The notes beneath the pieces are model-generated. The model was not told the DNA's origin, did not search any database, and saw only the letters and a list, made by a program, of their open reading frames with translations. Shown here piece by piece: positions 12,051 to 23,082 of a DNA stretch of 64,000 nt (position 1 is the first letter of the stretch; the number at the start of each line of letters is the position of its first letter). Source of the DNA: Aristolochia californica (taxonomy: Eukaryota > Streptophyta > Magnoliopsida > Piperales > Aristolochiaceae); contig JARWKL010000001.1 of the NCBI GenBank assembly GCA_029961685.1, forward strand, positions 52,974,062-53,038,061, given 5' to 3'. The translations under genes were made by a program, and so were the position numbers.

Positions 12051-12698
12051 AACCTTGGTCAATAATTTGAATAATAAGATTGGGATAGTTATATGTGTTA
12101 ACTTAGGAAGTCTATCTATGGCTTCGTACAAGCATCTAAGTCTTGGTACTATTAGTTTCATGATGTCTTACATGAAAGCAAGTTTTGCCAAGTACCATTT
12201 TATCACTCTATTCATCCACATTTTGAAATATGTTCCTAATGTTGATCTTGGTATGTATGCTAATGACATTATTGTGACCGATAGTGATAATGCTTCTATT
12301 CGAGAATTGAAATTTTATTGGTCAAACATTTCCATGAGAAAGATTTAGGTTCATTACAATACTTATTGAGGATTTAAATTCTTTAAACAAGTTTTGTAAT
12401 TCATTTGTCACAACACAAATATCCATTGGATATGCTAGAAAGGTCAGGTTTTTCAAACTACAAGTGTTTATCCACCACTAGTGCCTTGAGTTATAGTATT
12501 CCCAAGGTCTGAAGTTGAATCACCTGAACATTACTAAATTTTGTTCAATGCCTTATTTTAACATCACACTTTCACTCACCTAGTGCATACTTTGTCAATC
12601 GAGTGTGTCATTTCATGCACTTTCTATGCCAACAACACTTTGAGGCATTAAAATGTATCTTGAGGTATGTGAGAGGGACTTCTACTTATAGAATTACA
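12051..12698 (+). mobile_element. Copia-F: reverse transcriptase/RNase H fragment
   Basis: Broken frames give ...GMYANDIIVTDSDNASIRELK (12250-12320), then frameshifted blocks equivalent to SQHKYPLDMLERSGF and FARPDI-like text, ending near a RYVRGTSTY-like block at 12690. The catalytic YxDD is changed to YAND at 12256-12267. Cut off at about 12698, where a LARD-2 LTR begins. Confidence 0.75.
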
Positions 12699-15190
12699 TG
12701 TTTTTTTTTAAGAAGAAGCTATTAGCAATGATAGTTGAAGCAAAGTTAAAGATGAGGAGAAGAAGGATGCTACATGGAGCACATGTGGGAGGAAGATTTC
12801 TCCTTATTCTCTTAGTTTTAGTTTTCTTATTACAACTTATTGTGTTTAGATTTAGTGAGATATTCTTGGGTGTAATTGGGGACTTTTGGAAAAGTTTATT
12901 TTAGTAGGACTCAAGTTATATTCCTTTATAAAAGGACATAATGCAAGTGAGCAATCTATCTCTCTCATTATACTCTCAAGTTCATGTCCAACATGCTCTC
13001 TCTTTATCCTGTCTTTCTTTCTTTCTCAAGTAATAAGAAGAAATATCTTCAGAGTTTAGGGACATGATGTAAGACACCAACCTATTTCTCTCATTATTCA
13101 CTCCAGTTAATATTCAACATGTTCTCTCTTGACCCTCTCTCATTTTATATTTTTGTCTTTAGAGTTTATATTATTATAACAATTTTTATATTTCAAATAG
13201 TATATGTTTAAATATATCTTCAAGTCTAGTTTCCTACAAAGAGAAATTGATATTTGAAGTAACAAGAAGGATTTGAGTAGCAGTACAATGTGCCTTCATG
13301 AACGGGAATTTATATTATATCTCAAAAGAAATCTCTTTGAGTCTATTTTCTAATCCAACAAATCGCTTTCTAGAGAGAGATATCAACATTAGAAGATATC
13401 AAGAACGATTTTTTCTTCTTTTTTGAGTTGCTAATTTTGAGTTGACTAATTTTCTTTTTTGTTTTAAATTTCTAGTGTGAGTATTTTTGTTTCCTTTAGT
13501 GTTTCTATTTGTTTGATCTCACATTGCCTGGACTAGATTACCTCCTTGACTAGGACTCTCACATTCTTTTCTAAGGGGTTTCTATTTTTATTAGGAACTC
13601 CTTTTTGTTGGGTTCCACGTCCCTTATCTAGAGAAGTCCTATTTCCCTCTTCTTCACATACATGTTTTTAGTTTCCTCTTGCATATATGTCTGAAATTTA
13701 TGGATTAGAAATTCTTGTTGCCTTATCATGAACTCCAAATATATCAATTTGTCTGTCAACTTTTCCTACTTAAAAAAAATACCGCAGTTTCCACTTTTAG
13801 AAACCTTTCCCACATTGGTTAAGTTTATGTTTTCTTACATGAGAATTCTGGTTTTATCAAGTTTCTATTTTTTCTCCACCTAAAAACTTTCCTTTTTGGA
13901 GAATTTTTTACAAGAGTTCAACTTGTGAGGACTATCAAAAGTCAAACAATCTAACGGTTGTCTATAATTCAAAATAAATCAAATTTTACCTATTACTCAA
14001 CGATGCAGAGTTCATGAAAATTGTTGGAGAAGTTATTTGTCTCCATCTTGAATTAAGCCTAGTCACTTTCATTCATCTAGTAGTCTATTAAGTGTCTGCT
14101 TCTTATTTTAAAGTATGATTGATGCATTGTGTGCCTCCTTGTGGAAGTAGGAGTGCTACTATCTTTTATTCACACTCTTAGTTCCTCGTATATTTCTTCA
14201 ATTTTTTATTTTTTTAAATCATTTCAGAGCAAAGACCATAGACCCACTACTTGATTAGATCAGGAGTGCACCCAATGACTAGTTTAAATCATTTTTTTTT
14301 ATTTTTAACCAAGTGGTATTTTGAGTTACCCTTACTAAGTGAGTACTCTTTTTATTGCCCTAAAATCAAGTTGGTTTGTCTTTAAATTTGAGCAACCTTT
14401 TAAATTGGTGTTTGGAGTTTTGTTGTTGGGCTAGGGGTCATTTTTCTTCTCTTACATTTATGCGTTGTTTTGATAATCAAAATCTACGTGACAAGAATAT
14501 CTAAGCAATGGGAAGATCCAATATGAGGACAAGAAGAAATTTTGTTTTTTAAAATTTCCTTTTTAGCTCCATGAGATTGAAGACCAAGAATTTCTACAAG
14601 TCGAAGTTATAAACTCCAACTTGAAGGAGAGTGTTGATGAAGCTATTAGCAATGAATCTAAGGTGAGTCTCATGTAAAGGAGATCTCATAGTTGAAGCAA
14701 AGTTAAAGAAGAAGAGAAGAAAAAGGATACCACATGGAGCACGTGTGGGAAGAAGATTTCTTTGTTATTCTCTTAGTTTTAGTTTTCTTATTACAACTAA
14801 TTGTGGTTAGATTTAGTGTGATATTCTTGGGTGTAATTGCAGGCTTTGGAAAAGTTAATTTGTAGAAGGATTCAAGTTGTATTCCTTTATAAAATGACAT
14901 GATGCAAAGAAGATTCCTCCTAATCTTCTTATTTTTAGTTTTCTTATTACAATTTATTGTGATTATATTTAGTGTGATATTCTTGGGTGTAATTGGAGAT
15001 TTTGGGAAACTTTATTTTTAGTAGAATTCAAGTTGTATTCCTTTTTAAAAAAGACATGATGCAAGAGAACAATCTATCTTTCTCTCATTATCTTCTCATG
15101 TTAAAATCGAAAATGCTCTCATTTGTCCTCTGTTTCTCTCTCACCTCCTCTCTTATCATCTATCTTCCATGATCCCTCTCTAAAAATCAA
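12699..15190 (+). mobile_element. LARD-2 copy 1: LTR element with non-coding interior
   Basis: Two similar ends frame it: the LTR from about 12699 (gaagctattagcaatgatag...) and its repeat from 14632, which follows a purine tract (ttgaaggagag). Both hold the shared block from ttctcttagttttag to cctttataaaa, and in the right LTR that block is duplicated (about 14700-14900 and 14915-15060). The interior (about 13180-14630) has no gag or pol frame, yet resembles the interiors at 43560-44960 and 60130-61560 over about 1.4 kb. This is the pattern of a large retrotransposon derivative mobilised in trans. Confidence 0.65.
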
Positions 15191-15499
15191 CAACTTTGCA
15201 AGGGTGCAACTCAACTTCAGTTGTTGTTGGTCAGTTAGTTCGGTATTATGTTTTTAAATAGTCAGGAAATCCTGAATCTATATTAGTCAGTTTTGTATTT
15301 ATCTTATTGACACTCTCATTTCACGGAAAGGTTCTAAAACAACAAACTGTTGCTTGATCAAGCAAGAAGGTCAAATATAGAATCCAATGGTACTATCGAG
15401 TTGATTTTGGATCAGGCAATTACTCCATTTTGTTCTTAGGTATTCTAGGTGGTCCACAAATTAATGTGACAACAAAAGTACTTTAGCTAAGATAGTCAC
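15191..15499. other. unassigned
   Basis: Contains a decayed LTR-like stretch but no gene or repeat I can name. Confidence 0.3.
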
Positions 15500-15722
15500 T
15501 CCACGTTGAAGAGTACATATAGAAAAATCGTACATGACTCTCATAATAAGAAGTCTCGCAGAGCCAAAATTAATACGGTGGAGTCTTACAAGAAGTGGTC
15601 CTATAGAAGAGTCTCAATTAAATGTATTTTAGTTATGTTAGTTTTCTATTTATATTCAGTTGTTCAATTGTTCTAATACTTATCTTTTAGCGTTTAACTT
15701 TTATCGTGATCATTTTTAATTT
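15500..15722 (+). repeat. LTR family S fragment (copy 2)
   Basis: Resembles copies at 6115 and 56566 (catgactctca, aagtctcgcagagc, tgtattttagttatgttag). Truncated on the right at a T-run. Confidence 0.6.
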
Positions 15723-16130
15723 TTTTTTTTTTTGGCACAAACTTCGCCTGAGTACTTATATGCTTAGTTTGAGAGGGGGATATTAAGGATGTAAAGGAAA
15801 GTCAAATAATAGATAAAGAAAACACAGGATATTGAAATTGGAAATTTAGTTTACTATTCTGACAGTTCACCCGTTTCTCTTCCTCACTATTGTTTCTTGA
15901 TTGTAGAATACTTGGACGCTTACGCCTAATACGATTGCAACTGCATTAACGCTTCATTTTGAGCACCTTATGAACTGGAGGAACAGATGATGGTACAAAT
16001 AATTACATCCAGCAACAACTGGTTCTGCAAGTCGGGGACTGTGTTCTTATTGATCATCGACAAGGATGAGAATAGTTCCGTCGGATCCATATAAAGCTGC
16101 CTATTAAAGTATATCTGACCCTGTAAGAGG

Positions 16131-16455
16131 GACCCATTGTTGCATTATATGATCTCAGAATTGGATAGTTTTTTTTTTTTGTCGACCACCATGAAAGATT
16201 CCCCCGTTTCCACTTTCTCCCATTTCCGCCCAGCGTCCATAAACATCTCTCCGCGTTCCAGAGACGAACTTACTGCCAAAACGACACAGAACGTACCCAT
16301 TGTTGCCTTATATGATCTCAGAATAGGATAGTTTGTTTTTTTTTTTTGTCGATCACCAAGAAAGATTCCCCGATTTCCACTCTCCCATTTCCGCCCGGCT
16401 TCCATGAACATCTCTCCGTGCTTAGCTCTACAAGCCAAAACGACACAGAACGTAC
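16131..16455. repeat. tandem duplication of an about 165-bp unit
   Basis: The block starting acccattgttgc and ending aaaacgacacagaacgt occurs twice in a row (about 16131-16297 and 16298-16453), including a T-run and the gattcccc...ccatttccgccc core. The units differ at scattered bases and small indels. A minus-strand frame (16145-16654) spans both but starts with no recognised domain. Composition is richer in GC than the flanks, so it may derive from a former gene or UTR. Confidence 0.8.
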
Positions 16456-18472
16456 TGCACTGCCAGCACAAAAGACAAGCTGGGACAGCTTCAGTGTGAA
16501 GGCCTGGCGGGCCAACCTCCAGGTAAGAGGACGGAATCCGGATAATCGATCGAAATGTCCCAATACATTTCAGGAAACGATGGGGAAACTTGAAAACCCA
16601 TCGGAAAGAGGTGTCTGTAGTCAGTGATTCTACACTGGACTTTAAAAAACACAAAAACAGTTAAAATAACAAGAACATAAAAGAAATCATTTTATTAGAG
16701 TTAGATTCATTTTACTAAGAGTGTGTTTGTTTGTACCAATAGGAAAGTGCTGGAAAAATGTCATAGAAAAAAATTTCCATTAACTAAAATTTTCAGTATT
16801 TATGTCATTTTGGAGACGAAAAATTTTCCTTTTGATTCTTCTTGATTCCTCGTACCTTTAAAAAAATGTTAAAAATGATAAGAAAATATATTTTTTATTC
16901 CTCCAAAAGGAAACTATAAGAAAAACAAACCAAGAAATATCAAAGTAGTTCTTGATCACTTACCTTTTGTTTTTAAATTTATTTTTATTATTTATTAAAA
17001 ATAAATTATTTATAGTGTAAATACAAACACTAGTAAGTAATTTTCTGATTGTTTCTTGTGGTGGCACAAACATAAGAAAATCGATCAAAGAAATATTTTT
17101 CTAATAGAAAAAATTTCCAATGAGAAAATTACTCAAACCAAAAAAAATCTCCATCCTTTTGTTTTCTTATCGCGGTACAAATGGTCCCTAAATAGAAAAA
17201 GAAATGTTAGCTACCCACAACCATTTGATGTAACTATCTTAGTTGGAGGCATAATAGAGTGTTGCATTAGTTGGAAGCTACCCATGCATAAATAATGAAA
17301 TACTTGTGTTTTCTTTCTTTTTTCTAGAATTCAAATTTCTATCCGTCTTCTTCTTCTTCTTCTTCTTCTTCTTTGTTGTGCGGTTCCTCACAATCTGTAT
17401 CACCTATCAAGACAAGTTTCATTTCTCATGTTGGACTTCACAAAGGTTGTATCAGTATAATGTTCTATAAACCAATTTAGGCTTTGGTATCTTTAGATGA
17501 AATGAGAATGAGAGTGATTGAAAAAACAAAACAATGAGAGAGATTTTGTTAGAAAAAGAGGGAAATAGGAGGGGATGATTTTGTTGTGCAAATAAAACCT
17601 ATTTCTTATATTGATCAAGCTGATTGTTTACATTTTTTTAGTGCCATTGGTGTGAACCTGTTTCTTGCCAGCCACCCTTAGTTCTTCTCTAAGAGGACTG
17701 CACCTCCAAGAAAAAGAAAAATAGGAAGGAATGGGAAGATCACAAAACGAAAAAGATGTGAAGGAATGAGAAAAAAAAAAAAAAACAAACAAATGTTTGT
17801 ATGAAGTGCAATATGTTGAACCCATAGCAACTTGTTAATACTAATGCTTACCTCCTAATCCATGTTTATGCAACTTGGATAGGTATGTCTATATTGTGGT
17901 ACCAAATTGAGATATCTTGGTGAGATGTGGATTTCATGGGTATCTACCTAAAGAGTCTAGTAATGAGAAAAAAAATTATCTTGTACAACTTTTAAAATGT
18001 ACATGTTATTTTATCCTAGGAAGAGGCAAGTGCCTTGCTAAGACTTGGATAGAACATGAATTATGGGGTGGCCATGTCGGCAAATGATCCGATCTATAGG
18101 CTTTATTGTCATCTATTGATTTTTTAATCCCAATTGGTCCCCTTAGAGGGAATTGGTAATAGGTTGTCAACGGTTTCAAACCTTAAGAAATTGTAAGAAA
18201 TGGAGATTACTTTGTATATCAATGCAACTCAGTCAGTACTTTAGCACATATAAGTATAGTATTCGAAATGAGTCACAATTAGGTAGTAAATCTATGTAAT
18301 TGCTACCATTCCTTTCGTTTTAAGAACTTCTAGAGCTAAATGTAATGTGAAACGTTTTTCTATCATGAGCTTCTATTGAAATAAGGGTTTAAGATTCCTC
18401 TAGGTGTTGTAATTTTGATGATAATAAACCCAACATTTAATCATGGTATAAGTTTATATTTTTGTACAAAAA
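16456..18472. other. unassigned AT-rich DNA, possible MITE
   Basis: 16717-17195 has loosely inverted ends (tttgtaccaataggaaa near the left, rc of cttatcgcggtacaaa near the right) and may be a MITE; weakly supported. A (TTC)n microsatellite lies at 17346-17372. No gene seen. 18400-18472 is the flank of Copia-A. Confidence 0.4.
17346..17372. repeat. (TTC)n microsatellite
   Basis: Nine uninterrupted trinucleotide units read directly from the sequence. Confidence 0.9.
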
Positions 18473-18600
18473 TATTAGGGTCTATTTGGAACCCATGGAA
18501 AAGAAAAGAAAAGAAAATGAAAATTTTACCATTATCATTCCCAAGAATAGTTAGTAAAAAAGAGAATTTGATAATTATCTCGTTTTCACTAACTATATTT

Positions 18601-19036
18601 TGTTGGAAGATAGGGTCCAATCCCACACAACCAAGAAAGGCACATATCCAAGTGTGTTAGAAAATGGGTTCAAACCCATAAGACCAAGAAAGACCCATAC
18701 ATCCAAGAGATATAGAAGACAGGCTCAAGGCCTATAGATCAAAAAGAAGGTCCATAAGCCGACATACAATGATGGCAAGATGGTAAATAAAGGGTCATCT
18801 CATAGAGATGGCATTGATATAAGTAGGTTAAAGTTTCAGGGTTAAAACCCTAAACCTGAACCTGAAGTTTAGGGGTATTATTGTAATATAGTAGTTTCAT
18901 TAATCTATAAATAGAGTTTAAGGAAGAGGGTTAGGACATCAAGTACATAACCTCTTCTTTCTTTGGTTTTTTTTTCTCAATGAGTCCCTTTCTCTTTTTT
19001 TCCATGAACTAAATCCATGAGTCCTGAAAATCAACA
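18601..19036 (+). repeat. Copia-B 5' LTR
   Basis: 436 bp, tgttgg...caaca. It carries an extra block around 18830-18880 (aaaccctaaacctgaacctg) that is absent from the 3' LTR, hence the length difference. A likely TATA box (tctataaatagag) lies at 18903-18915. Confidence 0.9.
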
Positions 19037-20582
19037 TGGTATCAAAGCATTGATTTTCAGGACTCAGAGTATGGTTTTTCAAGATTCTAGAAACAAATTA
19101 TTTTTCTTTTCTCATATTGATTTTTTTTATATAATTGGTGAAATTCGTGTTTTTATTCTAATGGTACTGTTTTTCTTTCTTCAGTTTTTTTTTCTACTAG
19201 AGCATTATGAGATCGAGGTCCATTTTTTTTCTCTCATTAATTTGTCGCTACTATTTTTAAACTACTACTTCCTGATCATCACCTTGATAAACTACTTCAT
19301 GTTGTTTTGCTATGGAATGCCTTACCCTCTGTTTAGCTTCTAAAATGTCTACATCAAGGAAGAAGACGACTATGGTTCTATTTCTCGTGCAGAAATGGAA
19401 AATTATTTTTGTGGTACTGTCTAGAAGGTTGCCGTTTGACGACACTCCGTTTATTTTTGGAAGGTCTTGATTGTTGTCAAGTTGAAGCTCATTATATGAT
19501 GTCGTCCAAAGTCTTTCTGGTGCTCTATTATCCCGTTGCCGTTGTCGGAGAAGAAAACTCTCCCTTTCCATTCCGAGATACATATTTTGATCAGGCTTCA
19601 TGTCATTTTTCTAAGTTACTGCATATAAATGATTATATATGTTGCTGTTATCTGGCGTTGCCTCTTCCAAAACATCGTTTCTGTTGTTTTTCGACAGTCA
19701 CAGAGTTGTCTCTGCCGTTCATCCCGTAATCTATCATCTGAGTTGTTGTCTCGTAACAGTAATGCCAGTTGGGTTGCCATTTTGGGAGGATGAAGATGAT
19801 GACCTTTCCTTTGCTAGTTTAGGCAACAACTGGTCTACCATCTCTCTGGTTCAATCCCGCTCTGTTCGACGACGAGAGGAAGAAGAAGGCATTGTTGCCT
19901 TATTAAAGTTTCCTAAGTTAGGAACTTGATTTAATCAGCGCTTGACTCAAGCCAGCCTAGACCAAGCCAAGTTCACCCAGCAACAGTTCTGTTGACCCAA
20001 GGATCTCTTGCTCTTGTTCTGTCGAGTCAACCTAGACCAACTCGGACCGAGTTGACTCGGTTCATGTCAAATCAATGAGTCAACTTAGATATGGCCCACT
20101 TATTTTCTACCTCGGTATACGTACCCAAGTTTTATACTTTTTTCAACATGACTCAATATTTTTTCTCTAGTTGGATTAATATTTTGAAGTATTAACAGAT
20201 TATTCCTTGGTCAACATATTATTTGGTACAAATACTTGCATTGGATTATTTCATAGGTCATTTTTACAAGGATTATTTTGGTTCGTGTTATATGGTCCCA
20301 AGCCCATGTCAACTGCTGCTATTGTGTCTCTTTGGATGAGACATCATTAGTGAAGAAGAGGTGGCCTCAGTATCTTTCCTCATACCATAGTTTATTTGAC
20401 TCAAAAGAATATTGCTGTTGGGACACCTTGACAGTCAGTGCTCTCGACTTGGGACACCATGATGGATGAGTTTATTACAACATATCATTTTACTTCTTCC
20501 CATTAATGTCATTTATTACTCCTACCACTTGAGAGACGTTGTCCTGTGGAGGGACACTGTGAATGGAAGAGTTTTTTTTATT

Positions 20583-20835
20583 ACCCTTATGAATTTATGG
20601 AAAAGAGAAATACTTCATTGACTTCATTAACTTATTATAATCAGAGTACATGAACCTCTATTTATAATAAAGGAAATTAGTTGAGTCCAATTATAATTAA
20701 ACTACCTTTGTTCCAATTACACCCAAACTCTAACACTTAAAGATAAGTCCTAACATAACTAAATAACTCAATATAGATAAAAGACAAACATAACTCAAAC
20801 TAGAACTCTTCTAGGACATGACCATAAGATAAAGA
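20583..20835 (-). repeat. LTR family S fragment (copy 3, reversed) in Copia-B
   Basis: The minus strand matches copies 1 and 4: tattataaatagagg, ccaattataattaaac and the aagtcttagg-like blocks appear in reverse order. It may be a captured or inserted piece. Confidence 0.6.
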
Positions 20836-21329
20836 TGCCTTTGTGAGTCCTTCTTGATCTTCCAACTTATGTGATAAGAATGCCAGATCGTAGTAATCAT
20901 GGTGGGTCCTACTTCTTATGTGTTTGGGCCTATCTTGTGGGCCTTCCTTGGTCGTGCAACCCATCTTATAATACTCTTAGATATGTGGGTCTTCCTTGGT
21001 CATGTAGGCTGGAGCTCATCTTCCAACAACCCTTCATCGGATAGACCCATTACCTACATTAATAGGAGTGGCACTACCTACAGAAGATAGGAGTGTGTCG
21101 AACATCCAGCATGAGTTATTTGACTGGATTATGGGGCAATGTTATATGACTTGAAGTGATGCTATTCTCACTTATGTTATGCCAGTTGGGCCTCATGAAC
21201 CAGAGCACCTGTGTGAGGGGGAGTGTTGGAAGATATGGTGGATAACCATTTTATACAAAAATATTTTATACACCATTTGCAACAAGTTGGGAGTTCGTGA
21301 TTTTCTCTCACTCCCAGCTTGAGGGCGAG

Positions 21330-21711
21330 TGTTGGAAGATAGGGCCCAAGCCCACACAACCATGAAAGGCCCACATATCCAAGTGTGTTGGAAGATGGGC
21401 TCAAGCCCATAAGAGCAAGGAGGCTCATACATCCAAGAGATATAGAAGACGGGTTTAAGGCCCACAGATCAAGGAGAAGGCCCACATACAATGATAGTAG
21501 GATGGTAAATAAAGGGTCGTCTCATGGAGATGGCATTGATTACGTTTAAGGATATTATTGTAATATAGCAGTTTCATTAGTCTATAAATAGAGCTTCAGG
21601 GGGAGGGGGAGGACATTAAGTCCATAACCTGTTCTTCCTCTGGTTTTCTCTCAATTAGTCCCTTTCGCTTTTTCTCCATGAGCTACATCCATGGAGTCCA
21701 AAAAATCAACA
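21330..21711 (+). repeat. Copia-B 3' LTR
   Basis: 382 bp, tgttgg...caaca, directly followed by the tattt target duplication. Contains the same TATA-like tctataaatagagc. Confidence 0.9.
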
Positions 21712-21884
21712 TATTTTAGGAATAATAATGATCAAATTCTCATTTTTTTTTCTTTTCCATGGGGTTCCAAACAGACTCTTAAAGAAGATAATGACATTTT
21801 ATGTAATTTAGAGAGTGAGTGGCATGGAGATGTAATGATATTAAAAAATCCCTTTACTACACCCACTTACTAGGGATTTGTACC

Positions 21885-22826
21885 TAGGGGTGGCATCGAA
21901 CCAAGCCAGTTTGCGAGCGGCTTGAGTTCGGCTCGGTTCTATCTCGGTTCGATTCAATTTATCAGGATCTTGAACTCTGTTCGAGATCCAAATAAGGCTC
22001 ATTTGAGTTAACGAGCCGAGCTCGACCGAACCATGATTCTGTTCGAAAGCTCGCGAGCCGAGTTCGATCGAACCATGGTTCAGTTCGAAAAACGCGCGAA
22101 CCGACTCGTTAACTTAACGAGGGCTCGAGAGTTATGACAAGGAGGCGGGAGTCGTCTTCGATTTCTTCCTCCCCTCATCACAGTCGAGCCCCTCCTGTCA
22201 GCTACTGTGGCCACCACCATCGTCGTCAACAGCTGCTCAACGGTCGCCTTCGCCGTTGCTCAATTCGATTTCTTCCTCCCCTCGTGCCTTCTCCACAACT
22301 TCCGTTGCCGCCACCTTCGTCGCAGTAGTCAGCCCTACCGCTAGACCATCTGCCCCCTGCGTCATTCCCCCACCCCCTATTTCTTGAACTCAGGTTGTCT
22401 CTTCCTCATGGCTCTTCATAATGATCTAAGTGAGTACAAATGGACAAAACTAGCATTGTTTTTCAAAGGAATATTTTTGTGTTTGATTATTGAATAAAGT
22501 TTAAGCATAATTGTGCAGCTTTTATGAATAATTTTATGCATAGTGTATAAATAATTTTATGCAAGGTTAATATACAGAGGTTATGTCCAATTTTAAGTAG
22601 CGGTTATGCCCAATTTTATGTAAAATGTGTGCATAATTTTATATACAATTTATTTGACTTGTATTTTATGCAAAGTTTTGAATGTAGGTTGGAACTCGAA
22701 CTCGGCTCGAGCTCGATTAAAATTTTAGGCTTGAGGCTAGGTTCTACTCAAGCTCGAGTTACAAATATTTAAATCAAACTCGGCTCAAACATAGGCAGGT
22801 TTGGGCTCGGCTCAATGCCACCCCTA
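21885..22826. mobile_element. non-autonomous hAT-type element, 942 bp, in Copia-A 5' LTR
   Basis: Perfect 11-bp terminal inverted repeats (taggggtggca and tgccaccccta) and a perfect 8-bp target duplication tttgtacc (21877-21884 and 22827-22834), both diagnostic of the hAT superfamily. Subterminal regions are packed with gctcg/cgagc motifs. No transposase frame is visible; a short frame at 22134-22328 is low-complexity. Related ends occur at 10113-10122 and 54420-54930. Confidence 0.9.
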
Positions 22827-23082
22827 TTTGTACCCACAAATCTATAAATAAAGGAGTAAGGGGGAGGGCAAACATAATGTGCCCTCGACCCTCGTTTTAT
22901 CCCTTTTCTCTCTTGCTCTCTCCTACTTGAGTTCTCCTTCTTTTTATCTTCTCTTCTCTTCTTCTTTCACCTTCTTCTTACAAACCTTAAACTCCATAAT
23001 CATGCAACCCTAGCATCTAACATAGTATCAAAACAAAGATTCTAGGTTGTGAGTTAAAATCTCCTAAAAAACTTTTGTTTTT

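Larger units (their letters stand above)
18601..21711 (+). mobile_element. Copia-B: non-autonomous LTR element (LARD-1 copy 1)
   Basis: The 5' LTR (18601-19036) and 3' LTR (21330-21711) both start tgttggaagatagg and end aatcaaca. Primer site tggtatcaaagc at 19037-19048; purine tract cttgagggcgag before the 3' LTR. A perfect 5-bp target duplication tattt is at 18596-18600 and 21712-21716. The 2.3-kb interior has no gag or pol except a last trace of an RNase H tail (KLGVRDFLSL-like, 21285-21325), so it derives from a copia related to Copia-A and must have moved with borrowed proteins. Several interior blocks recur in Copia-C. A reversed LTR-S fragment sits at 20583-20835. Confidence 0.9.
18478..21778. 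mobile_element. PIF/Harbinger-like MITE split by Copia-B
   Basis: Left arm 18478-18600 begins gggtctatttggaac, and right arm 21712-21778 ends with the inverted partner (gttccaaacagactc). Inverted similarity continues through ccatggaaaagaaaag. TTA flanks both ends (18475-18477 and 21779-21781). TTA duplications with gggtctgtttgg-type ends are typical of PIF/Harbinger MITEs. Without Copia-B it is about 190 bp, non-coding. Confidence 0.8.

Noticed and set aside
16145..16654. 169-residue minus-strand frame with internal repeats
   Set aside because: It is explained by the tandem DNA duplication; no domain and no convincing start.
22134..22328. 64-residue Ser/His/Pro-rich frame in the hAT element, considered as transposase remnant
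   Set aside because: No hAT transposase motif; low-complexity composition.
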